Source: Thalassobaculum sp965228445 (GTDB taxonomy: Bacteria > Pseudomonadota > Alphaproteobacteria > Thalassobaculales > Thalassobaculaceae). From it: DNA of 64,000 nucleotides. Shown piece by piece: positions 24,550 through 32,207 of this stretch. The DNA is taken from positions 4,154,001-4,218,000 of the forward strand of contig OZ245813.1 in NCBI GenBank assembly GCA_965228445.1. The letters are read 5' to 3'. Below the pieces are notes generated by a model. The model made no database searches, was not told where the DNA came from, and worked only from the letters and a program-made list of their open reading frames with translations. Numbering within the stretch: the stretch's first letter is position 1; the number at the start of each line of letters is the position of its first letter. Position numbers and translations under genes: made by a program.

Positions 24550-26724
24550 ATGACGGAACGGGTTGAGGTCGGCGGATTGCAGGTGGCGAAGGAGCTCTAC
24601 GACTTCGCCGTCAAAGAGGCTCTGCCGGGGACCGGTGTGGATGCCGCCGCATTCTGGGACGGGCTCGGCGCCATCGTTCACGATCTCGCCCCACGCAACG
24701 CCGCCCTGCTGGCCAAACGCGAGAAGATCCAGGAAGAGATCGACGCCTGGCACAAGGCCAATCCCGGCCCGATCGGCGACCTGGACGCCTACAAGACATT
24801 CCTGAAGGAGATCGGCTACCTCGTCGAGGAAGGGCCGGACTTCAAGGTCGACACCGCGAATGTCGACCCGGAGATCTCCTCCATCGCCGGACCGCAGCTC
24901 GTGGTGCCGGTGATGAACGCGCGCTACGCCCTGAACGCCGCCAACGCGCGCTGGGGCAGCCTGTACGACGCGCTCTATGGCACCGATGCGATCTCCGAGG
25001 AGGGCGGCGCCGAGAAGTCCGGCGGCTATAACCCGGCCCGCGGCGACAAGGTGATCGCCTGGGCCCGCAGGTTCCTCGACGAGTCCGCGCCGCTCGCCTC
25101 CGGCAGCCACGCGGATGCCACCGGCTATGCGGTCGAGGGCGGCAAGCTGGTGGTCGCCACCGGCACCGGATCGACCGGCCTGAAGGACCCGGCCCAGTTC
25201 GTCGGCTACAAGGGCGACGCGGCGGCGCCGACCGGCATTCTGCTGGTGCGCAACGGCATGCATGCCGAGATCGTCATCGACGCCGCCCACCCGATCGGCA
25301 AGACCGACAAGGCCCATGTCGCCGACGTGATCCTGGAATCCGCCGTCAGCACGATCATGGACTGCGAGGATTCCGTCGCCGCCGTGGACGGCCCGGACAA
25401 GGTGCTCGCCTACCGCAACTGGCTCGGCCTGATGAAGGGCGATCTGGTCGAGAGCTTCCAGAAGGGCGGCAAGACCGTCGAGCGCAAGCTGAACCCGGAC
25501 CGCGTCTACACCGCGCCGGACGGCTCGACCCTGTCCCTGCACGGCCGCTCGCTGATGCTGGTGCGCAATGTCGGTCACCTGATGACCAACCCGGCGGTGT
25601 TCGACCGTGACGGCAACGAAGTGCCCGAGGGCATCCTCGACGCCATGTTCACCAGCGCCATCGCCCTGCACGACCTGAAGGGCGGTCAGAGCCTGCACAA
25701 CACCCGGGCCGGCTCGGTCTACATCGTGAAGCCGAAGATGCACGGCCCCGAGGAGGTCGCCTTCTCCAACGAGCTGTTCGGCCGGGTCGAGCAGGTGCTG
25801 GGCATGACGCCGAACACCCTGAAGATGGGCATCATGGACGAGGAGCGGCGGACCACCGTCAACCTCAAGGAGTGCATCCGCGCCGCCAAGAGCCGGGTCG
25901 CCTTCATCAATACCGGCTTCCTCGATCGCACCGGCGACGAGATGCACACCTCCATGGAAGCGGGTCCGATGATCCGCAAGGGCGACATGAAGGCCGCCCC
26001 CTGGATCGCCGCCTATGAGAACTGGAACGTCGATATCGGGCTGGAATGCGGCCTGACCGGCAAGGCGCAGATCGGCAAGGGCATGTGGGCCATGCCGGAC
26101 CTGATGGCCGCCATGCTGGAGCAGAAGATCGGCCATCCCAAGGCCGGCGCCAACACCGCCTGGGTGCCGTCGCCGACGGCCGCGACCCTGCACGCGACTC
26201 ACTACCACACGGTCGACGTGAAGGCGCGCCAGGACGAGCTGCGGTCGCGCGGCCGGGCCAAGCTGGACGACATCCTGACGGTGCCGGTGGCGGCCCGCCC
26301 GAACTGGTCGCCCCAGGACATCCAGGCCGAGCTCGACAACAACGCCCAGGGCATTCTCGGCTACGTGGTCCGCTGGGTCGACCAGGGTGTCGGCTGCTCC
26401 AAGGTCCCGGACATCAACAATGTCGGCCTGATGGAGGATCGGGCCACCCTGCGGATCTCCAGCCAGCACATCGCCAACTGGCTGCACCACGGCGTGTGCG
26501 GCGAGGACCAGGTGATGGAGACCATGAAGCGCATGGCCAAGGTGGTCGATGGCCAGAACGCCGGCGACCCGGCCTACCGCCCGATGGCAGCCGATTTCGA
26601 CGGCAGCGTGGCGTTCCAGGCGGCCTGCGACCTGGTGTTCAAGGGACGTGAGCAGCCCAGCGGCTATACCGAGCCCGTGCTGCACCGCCGGCGCATCGAG
26701 GCGAAGGCCAAGTTCGGCGGGTGA
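24550..26724 (+). CDS. glcB: Malate synthase G
   Basis: The enzyme condenses glyoxylate with acetyl-CoA to malate (glyoxylate/glycolate use). The protein is 724 aa, the length of the monomeric G isoform. Clear marks are VPVMNARYALNAANARWGSLYDALYGTDA, read in pieces, ESAVSTIMDCEDSVAAVD, GRSLMLVRNVGHLMT, MGIMDEERRTTVNL and NTGFLDRTGDEMHTSMEAGP, containing the catalytic Asp/Arg residues. A CAGGGAG site precedes the ATG. The gene has its own promoter candidate and terminator and is therefore monocistronic. No isocitrate lyase or glycolate oxidase gene is near. Confidence 0.97.
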   Translation: MTERVEVGGLQVAKELYDFAVKEALPGTGVDAAAFWDGLGAIVHDLAPRNAALLAKREKIQEEIDAWHKANPGPIGDLDAYKTFLKEIGYLVEEGPDFKVDTANVDPEISSIAGPQLVVPVMNARYALNAANARWGSLYDALYGTDAISEEGGAEKSGGYNPARGDKVIAWARRFLDESAPLASGSHADATGYAVEGGKLVVATGTGSTGLKDPAQFVGYKGDAAAPTGILLVRNGMHAEIVIDAAHPIGKTDKAHVADVILESAVSTIMDCEDSVAAVDGPDKVLAYRNWLGLMKGDLVESFQKGGKTVERKLNPDRVYTAPDGSTLSLHGRSLMLVRNVGHLMTNPAVFDRDGNEVPEGILDAMFTSAIALHDLKGGQSLHNTRAGSVYIVKPKMHGPEEVAFSNELFGRVEQVLGMTPNTLKMGIMDEERRTTVNLKECIRAAKSRVAFINTGFLDRTGDEMHTSMEAGPMIRKGDMKAAPWIAAYENWNVDIGLECGLTGKAQIGKGMWAMPDLMAAMLEQKIGHPKAGANTAWVPSPTAATLHATHYHTVDVKARQDELRSRGRAKLDDILTVPVAARPNWSPQDIQAELDNNAQGILGYVVRWVDQGVGCSKVPDINNVGLMEDRATLRISSQHIANWLHHGVCGEDQVMETMKRMAKVVDGQNAGDPAYRPMAADFDGSVAFQAACDLVFKGREQPSGYTEPVLHRRRIEAKAKFGG

Positions 26725-26798
26725 CCCACTAAGCGTCTATCATCCGGTCCGGTTATGCGTTCCGGAACCGGGCCGATTTTGATTGTAGCGACCTCAGG

Positions 26799-26832
26799 CG
26801 AGGCCCATCTGTAGAAGGTGGGCCTCGTTTTT
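26799..26832 (+). terminator. Rho-independent terminator of glcB
   Basis: Stem CGAGGCCCA (26799-26807) pairs perfectly with TGGGCCTCG (26819-26827) and is followed by a T-run at 26828-26832, 75 bases after the glcB stop. Confidence 0.9.
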
Positions 26833-26905
26833 GTTGGCGGCCATCACCGGCGCCGCGGATACTGTTCCCGGCATTCGTGTAACGGCCTGAGGGAGCGAGG
26901 TTTCC

Positions 26906-27874
26906 ATGGACCCTGTGATGGATTTCATCTCCGGCGGACAGATTGCGCTGATCGTCCTGGCGATCGTGCTGATCTTCCTTGTCGTCAAGGGCGTGCGGAT
27001 CGTCCCCCAGGGCGAGCAGTGGACCGTGGAGCGGTTCGGCCGATACGTGAACACGCTGGATCCGGGGCTCGGGGTGATCAACCCGCTGTTCAGCCGAATC
27101 GGCAAGAAGGTCAACATGATGGAGAACGTCCTCGACATTCCCGAGCAGGACGTCATCACCCAGGACAACGCCTCCTGCCGGGTCGACGCCATCGTGTTCT
27201 ACCAGGTGATCGACGCCCGTCGGGCCGCCTATGAGGTGCGCGACCTTGAAGGGGCGGTGGTCAACCTGGCGCTGACCAACATCCGCTCGGTGCTGGGGAG
27301 CACCGATCTGGACGCGGCGCTATCGTCGCGCGACGAGATGAACAGCCGCATCCTGAAGGTGATGGACGAGGCGACCGATCCCTGGGGCACCAAGATCACC
27401 CGTGTCGAGATCAAGGACATCAGCCCGCCCAAGGACCTGCTCGAAGCCATGGCGAGCCAGATGAAGGCGGAGCGCGAGAAGCGGGCGGAGATCCTGGAGG
27501 CCGAAGGCTACCGCGCCGCCGCCATTCAGCGGGCCGAGGGCGACAAGCAGTCGGACATCCTGAAGGCCGAGGGCGAACTGGTGGCCGCCCAGCGCCAGGC
27601 CGAGGCGCGCGAGCGGCTGGCCCAGGCGGAGGCCGAGGCGACCCGCCTCGTCGCCGAGGCGATCGGCTCGACCGGCACCAACGCGGTGAACTACTTCGTC
27701 GCCCAGAAATACGTCGAGGCGCTCTCCGATTTCGCCAAGTCGCCGAACCAGAAGACCGTGTTCATGCCGCTGGAGGCGTCGTCGCTGATCGGCTCGATCG
27801 GCGGCATCAAGGAACTGCTGAACGCGGTGCCGGGCAGCGATCTGCCGCCGCCCCCGCCGCCACGCCGCGGTTGA
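26906..27874 (+). CDS. SPFH/band 7 (stomatin-like) membrane protein
   Basis: This 322-aa protein has one N-terminal TM helix (about 11-30), an SPFH domain (about 30-190; RIVPQGEQWTVERFGRYVNTLDPGL in parts), a helical EARERLAQAEAEATRL-rich coiled coil (190-255) and a Pro-rich tail. Such proteins form large ring or cage assemblies in the membrane and often work with NfeD partners in membrane organisation or protease control (QmcA/YbbK type). An NfeD gene follows after ten bases, which supports that pairing. A GAGGGAGCGAGG-like ribosome region precedes the ATG. Confidence 0.93.
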   Translation: MDPVMDFISGGQIALIVLAIVLIFLVVKGVRIVPQGEQWTVERFGRYVNTLDPGLGVINPLFSRIGKKVNMMENVLDIPEQDVITQDNASCRVDAIVFYQVIDARRAAYEVRDLEGAVVNLALTNIRSVLGSTDLDAALSSRDEMNSRILKVMDEATDPWGTKITRVEIKDISPPKDLLEAMASQMKAEREKRAEILEAEGYRAAAIQRAEGDKQSDILKAEGELVAAQRQAEARERLAQAEAEATRLVAEAIGSTGTNAVNYFVAQKYVEALSDFAKSPNQKTVFMPLEASSLIGSIGGIKELLNAVPGSDLPPPPPPRRG

Positions 27875-27884
27875 GGAGGGCGCC

Positions 27885-28394
27885 ATGGACCATCTGCTGG
27901 TGATCCGCCCGGAGGCCTGGCACTGGGCCACCCTCGGCTTCGTCCTCATGGCGCTGGAGATCGTGTTGCCGGAGACGGTCTTCCTGTGGTTCGGGCTGGC
28001 CGGCGTGGCGACCGGCGCGGTGCTGTTCGCCGTCGACATGCCGACCGCCTACCAGATCGGCCTGTTCGGCCTGTTCGCGCTGCTGTCCTATGTGCCGGTG
28101 CGGATCTATGTCCGGCGCTGGCAGCAGGGCGACATGCTGGCCGCCCGGGGGTTGAACCAGCGCGGCCAGTCGCTGGTCGGGCAGCGGGTCGGGGTGACCG
28201 AGGCGGTGGTCAACGGATTCGGGGCGGCCCGTGTCGGCGACTCGCGGTGGCGCATCGCCTGCGACGAGGATCTCGAGGTGGGGGCCTCCGCGGAGGTCGT
28301 GGCCGTGGTCGGTACAACCTTGCAGGTACGACGTGTCCGTGCAGCCGCGGCGGAACCCGCGGCTTCGCCTCCGTCGGCACCAATTTCTGGCTGA
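27885..28394 (+). CDS. NfeD-family membrane protein (YbbK partner)
   Basis: The protein is 169 aa: three N-terminal hydrophobic helices (about 12-30, 32-50, 55-75) and a C-terminal OB-fold NfeD domain (LVGQRVGVTEAVVNGFGAARVGDSRW in parts, then VGASAEVVAVVGTTLQVRRV). This is the short NfeD1b form that interacts with stomatin-like proteins. GAGG precedes the ATG, and spacing to the SPFH gene is ten bases, so they are co-transcribed. The last 20 residues are Ala/Pro-rich and probably disordered. Confidence 0.9.
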   Translation: MDHLLVIRPEAWHWATLGFVLMALEIVLPETVFLWFGLAGVATGAVLFAVDMPTAYQIGLFGLFALLSYVPVRIYVRRWQQGDMLAARGLNQRGQSLVGQRVGVTEAVVNGFGAARVGDSRWRIACDEDLEVGASAEVVAVVGTTLQVRRVRAAAAEPAASPPSAPISG

Positions 28395-28510
28395 AAAAGC
28401 GGCAAAAGCCTCTGCGGTTGCCTGAATGCTGTGCGTTCTGCGCGGGCTTGCCCCGTCGCTGCGCGAAAATGCCCAAATAGAAATCAAGGACTAGCGCGGA
28501 TCCGCCGGCG

Positions 28511-28537
28511 CGTGCCACCTTTGGCACGGTCGTTGTA
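28511..28537 (+). promoter_or_regulatory. Sigma-54-like promoter overlapping a palindrome
   Basis: TTGGCACGGTCGTTGTA at 28521-28537 matches the sigma-54 consensus (-24 TTGGCACG, -12 TTGC with GT in place of GC). Its -24 half is also the right arm of the dyad CGTGCCA-CCTT-TGGCACG (28511-28528). It lies 44 bases before the permease start at 28581. The signal may be a sigma-54 promoter, a repressor site, or both. Confidence 0.4.
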
Positions 28538-28580
28538 AGGCGACCTCTCCCATTTCCCCTTCGTGAGGAGCGCCCTCACG

Positions 28581-29522
28581 GTGCTGCATCATATTGCCCA
28601 CCGTCTGCTGATCTCGATTCCCGTCCTGATCGGCGTTCTGTTCATCGGATTCCTGCTCATGCAGGTGGTCCCGACCGATCCTGCGACCGTGCTCGCCGGG
28701 CCGACCGCCAGTGCCGCGGATGTCGAAGCGATTCGGCAGGCCATGGGCCTGAACGAGCCCGTCCTCGTGCAGTTCGCGATGTATCTCGGCCGCGTGCTTC
28801 AGGGCGATCTCGGCCGGTCGCTGATCTCCAATTCCGAAGTGATCGTCGAACTCGGCAACACCATCGGCCCGACCATCGAACTGATGGTCGCCAGCCTGAT
28901 CTGGGCCGTGCCGCTCGGCATCGCGTTCGGCACGCTCGCCGCCGTCCGGCGCGGCAAGGTTTCCGACCGCATCATCATGGCCGCGTCCGTCGCCGGCGTC
29001 TCGATGCCGATCTTCTGGTTCGGCCTGATGCTGATCCAGTATGTCGGCTTCAAGTGGCAGCTTCTGCCATTCCAGGGCCGGGCCGGCCCGCTTTGGACCC
29101 TGGAAGGCATCCGCCACATCGCCCTGCCGGCGATCACCCTGGGCGGCGTGTTCATCGGTCCGGTGGCGCGCATGACCCGCACCTCGCTGCTGGAGGTGCT
29201 GGGCAGCGACTTCGTGCGTACCGCCCGCGCCAAGGGCGTAAGCGAGCGCACGGTCGTGATGACCCATGCCCTGCGCAACTCTCTGATCCCGGTGATCACC
29301 CTGATCGGCCTGCAGATCGGCTTCCTGCTCGGCGGCGCGGTGGTGACGGAATCCATGTTCGCGTGGCCCGGCGTCGGCCGGCTCGCGGTCGGCGCGATCG
29401 TGTCGGCCGACTACGCCCTCAGCCAGGGCGCCATCCTGGTCCTGGCCCTTTCCTTCATTCTGGTGAACATGATTGTCGATGTGTTGTACGCCGTCCTGGA
29501 TCCGCGGGTGAGGGCAGGATGA
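28581..29522 (+). CDS. ABC transporter permease, DppB type
   Basis: This integral membrane component of a peptide/nickel/opine ABC importer is 313 aa from GTG 28581. It has about six TM helices and the permease EAA loop (LGSDFVRTARAKGVSERTVV in parts, near residues 205-230). The N-terminus RLLISIPVLIGVLFIGFLLMQ is typical of DppB. GTG 28581 has GAGGAG ten bases upstream; the in-frame GTG at 28563 lacks a site. It overlaps dppC-type gene by four bases (ATGA). Confidence 0.92.
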   Translation: MLHHIAHRLLISIPVLIGVLFIGFLLMQVVPTDPATVLAGPTASAADVEAIRQAMGLNEPVLVQFAMYLGRVLQGDLGRSLISNSEVIVELGNTIGPTIELMVASLIWAVPLGIAFGTLAAVRRGKVSDRIIMAASVAGVSMPIFWFGLMLIQYVGFKWQLLPFQGRAGPLWTLEGIRHIALPAITLGGVFIGPVARMTRTSLLEVLGSDFVRTARAKGVSERTVVMTHALRNSLIPVITLIGLQIGFLLGGAVVTESMFAWPGVGRLAVGAIVSADYALSQGAILVLALSFILVNMIVDVLYAVLDPRVRAG

Positions 29523-30442
29523 CCGAGGTGCAGCTCGAGACCGGTCCGGCGGCCAATCCGGCCGCCGCGGAGCCCGATGCGGCGACCGTGATGGCGCGCT
29601 CCTCCATCCTGCGCAAGCTGGTGCGGGACAAGGGGGCGATGCTCTCGGCGATCGTGCTGGCGGTGATCGTGTTCTGCGCGGTCTTCGCGCCGCTGCTGGC
29701 GCCGCACGATCCCTACGACAACAACCTGCGCAACATGCTGAAGCCGCCGGCCTGGTCCGAGGGCGCGCTGCCGGAGCATCTGCTGGGGACCGACGGCCAG
29801 GGGCGGGACATCCTGACCCGGCTGCTCTACGGCACCCGGACGACGCTCATCATGGGCGTGCTGGCGGTGATCTGCGGCGGCGTGATCGGCGCTGCCCTGG
29901 GCCTCGTTGCCGCCTATTTCCGGCGGCTGGAAGGCCCGATCATGCGGCTGGTCGACATTCTTCTGTCGTTCCCGTCGATCCTGTTCGGTCTCGCCATCGC
30001 CGCGGTGCTCGGGGCCGGCATCTTCGCCATCACCATCGCGCTGACCGTCGCCGCGATTCCGACCATCGCCCGCATCACCCGCGGCGCCGCCCTGGTGCAG
30101 ATGCAGATGGAGTACATCACCGCCTGCCGCGCCATCGGCATGAGCGACCTGCGCATCATCTGGCGCCATCTGCTGCCGAACTGCCTGTCGACGATCTTCG
30201 TCTACCTGACCCTGCAACTCGGCCAGACGATCCTGCTCGGTGCGGCGCTCAGCTTCATCGGTCTCGGCGCTCAGCCGCCGACCGCGGAACTGGGCACCAT
30301 GGCGGCGGAGGGACGCAACTTCCTGTTCTTCGCTCCGCATGTCTCGACGATCCCCAGCTTCGTGATCTTTCTGATCGTGCTCGCCTTCAACGTGCTGGGC
30401 GACGCGCTGCGGGACGTCCTCGATCCACGCCTGCGTCAGTAA
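29519..30442 (+). CDS. ABC transporter permease, DppC type
   Basis: This is the second permease subunit, 307 aa. A cytoplasmic Ala/Pro-rich N-terminus is followed by about six TM segments, the OppC-N region FAPLLAPHDPYDNNL, HLLGTDGQGRDILTRLLYG and the EAA loop ITACRAIGMSDLRIIWRHLLPN in parts. It starts inside the DppB-type stop codon (ATGA), indicating translational coupling. The binding-protein gene follows, but the two ATPase genes usual for this family are not present. Confidence 0.94.
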   Translation: MTEVQLETGPAANPAAAEPDAATVMARSSILRKLVRDKGAMLSAIVLAVIVFCAVFAPLLAPHDPYDNNLRNMLKPPAWSEGALPEHLLGTDGQGRDILTRLLYGTRTTLIMGVLAVICGGVIGAALGLVAAYFRRLEGPIMRLVDILLSFPSILFGLAIAAVLGAGIFAITIALTVAAIPTIARITRGAALVQMQMEYITACRAIGMSDLRIIWRHLLPNCLSTIFVYLTLQLGQTILLGAALSFIGLGAQPPTAELGTMAAEGRNFLFFAPHVSTIPSFVIFLIVLAFNVLGDALRDVLDPRLRQ

Positions 30443-30478
30443 TCCCAAAGGGGGTTGGGATGACGTGGGAACTTGAGC

Positions 30479-30498
30479 GGGGCGCATTGCGGCGCCCC
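30479..30498 (+). promoter_or_regulatory. Intercistronic hairpin before the binding-protein gene
   Basis: GGGGCGC (30479-30485) pairs with GCGCCCC (30492-30498) around a six-base loop, without a T-run. It lies 23 bases before the binding-protein ATG. Such hairpins often stabilise binding-protein mRNA ends; that role is inference. Confidence 0.45.
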
Positions 30499-30521
30499 GG
30501 AACACCCCAGGAGGCTAACTA

Positions 30522-32111
30522 ATGGGACACGCAACAAAGTGGCTCTCGGCGGGAGCCATCGCGCTCGCCGCCGCCGTGCCGCTGTCGACCGGCGCGTCGG
30601 CTCAGTCGTCTGTGACCGTCATGCGGTCGATCGATACGGACCGCTACGATCCGCACACGTCCACCGCCCGCTCCACGGCGGAGATCATGTTCATGGTCGG
30701 CGACACGCTGGTCGCTCTGGGCCCGGACATGAAGACCATCCATCCGCTGCTGGCGAAGTCGTGGGAGGTGTCGGAGGACGGCAAGCTCTACACCTTCCAT
30801 CTGCGTGACGACGTCACCTTCTGCTCCGGCAAGAAGTTCACCGCCGCCGACGTGAAGGCGACGATCGACCGCTGGCTGAACCTCGACAAGGGCGTGGTGA
30901 AGAACCGCGCCGGCGACGTGAAGGAAGTCCGCGCGGTCGACGACTACACGGTCGAGTACGAGCTGGTTCAGCCGTATTCCGAGCTGCTGTACCAGATGAC
31001 CCAGCACTTCCACACGATCATCAACGTCGACCAGGTCAACGAGCTGGGCGAGGATTTCGGTGTGAAGGGCTTCGACGGTACCGGCCCGTACTGCTTCGAC
31101 AGCTGGGAGCCGCGCAACGAGCTCACCATGACCAAGCACGAGGCCTACACCTGGGGTCCGGAGTTCTACGCCAACCAGGGTCCGGCCAAGATCGACAAGG
31201 TCACCTGGCGCATCGTGCCGGAAGAGAACAACGTGGTCGCCGGCATCCAGACCGGCCAGGGCGACGTGACCCAGTACCTGCCGTACTGGTCGATCGATCA
31301 GCTCCAGGCCAACCCGCAGATCTCGGTCACCCAGCCGCCGTTCTACTTCTGGACGTTCTACATGGGCTTCAAGATCACCCGCGACAACGTCAGCGACCTG
31401 GCGGTGCGTAAGGCGATCAACCTGGCCGTGGACCAGAAGGCGCTGGCCGAGGGGCCGTTCTTCGGCAAGGCCGAGCCGGCCTATGCCTATGTTCATCCGG
31501 GCACCCTCGACTACTCCGACGAGGCGATCGACGAGAGCCTGTTCGGCTACGATCCCGAGAAGGCCGCGGCCATGCTCGACGAGGCCGGCTGGACCATGGG
31601 CGACGACGGCTTCCGCTACAAGGACGGCAAGAAGCTCGAGCTGGTGGCGTACAGCTTCACCAACATCTGGCGTCAGATCACCGAGGCCGTGCAGGGCGAC
31701 CTGCGCAAGGTCGGTGTCGACCTGAAGGTCGAGCTGTTCGACGCCACGGTCGTCTGGGGCAAGCTGAAGACCCAGGACTTCGACATGTTCACGATGAGCT
31801 ATCCGTACGTCTCGGCTGGCGATGCGCTGAACCTGTACTTCCCGTCGGCCAACATGCCGAGCCCGAACCGCATGAACTGGGACGACAAAGAAACCGACCA
31901 GTGGCTGTTCGAGGCGCGCGGCGCCCTGAACGACGCCGACCGTGCGGCGGCCTATGCCAAGATCGAGAAGAAGGTCCACGACGCCGTGGTCTGGCTCCCG
32001 ATCGTGCACGAGCCGATGTTCGTCGCGGCCGGCCCGAAGCTGAAGCCGGTCGAAGCGCACGGCATCTATGGCGCCGGCCTGTACAAGGGCCTGAGCCTCG
32101 AGATGAAGTGA
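30522..32111 (+). CDS. ABC transporter substrate-binding protein, family 5 (peptide/opine type)
   Basis: This periplasmic solute receptor of 529 aa has a Sec signal (WLSAGAIALAAAVPLSTGASAQ in parts). The SBP_bac_5 pattern is visible: DRYDPHTSTARSTAEIM, LAKSWEVSEDGKLYTFHLRDDVTF in parts, GTGPYCFDSWEP and AVRKAINLAVDQKAL. It follows the two permease genes after a hairpin and has a strong AGGAGG ribosome site, so it is likely made in excess over the permeases. The ligand (peptide, amino-acid conjugate or opine) cannot be told. Confidence 0.94.
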   Translation: MGHATKWLSAGAIALAAAVPLSTGASAQSSVTVMRSIDTDRYDPHTSTARSTAEIMFMVGDTLVALGPDMKTIHPLLAKSWEVSEDGKLYTFHLRDDVTFCSGKKFTAADVKATIDRWLNLDKGVVKNRAGDVKEVRAVDDYTVEYELVQPYSELLYQMTQHFHTIINVDQVNELGEDFGVKGFDGTGPYCFDSWEPRNELTMTKHEAYTWGPEFYANQGPAKIDKVTWRIVPEENNVVAGIQTGQGDVTQYLPYWSIDQLQANPQISVTQPPFYFWTFYMGFKITRDNVSDLAVRKAINLAVDQKALAEGPFFGKAEPAYAYVHPGTLDYSDEAIDESLFGYDPEKAAAMLDEAGWTMGDDGFRYKDGKKLELVAYSFTNIWRQITEAVQGDLRKVGVDLKVELFDATVVWGKLKTQDFDMFTMSYPYVSAGDALNLYFPSANMPSPNRMNWDDKETDQWLFEARGALNDADRAAAYAKIEKKVHDAVVWLPIVHEPMFVAAGPKLKPVEAHGIYGAGLYKGLSLEMK

Positions 32112-32136
32112 CCGTTTCGGTCATGATCTGACGGCG

Positions 32137-32168
32137 GGGGCCGGTCCTTGGACTGGCCCCTTCCTTTT
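32137..32168 (+). terminator. Terminator of the ABC transporter operon
   Basis: A ten-base-pair stem with one G-U pair (GGGGCCGGTC at about 32137-32146 with GACTGGCCCC at 32151-32160) closes a four-base loop and is followed by TTCCTTTT, 25 bases after the binding-protein stop. Confidence 0.82.
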
Positions 32169-32207
32169 GGGGGCGGTGCGATCGGCGGCGTGCGGCCGAT
32201 CGCTTTG

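Noticed and set aside
24535..26685. A long antisense open frame opposite malate synthase G
   Set aside because: No domain resemblance; the sense product is a full-length GlcB.
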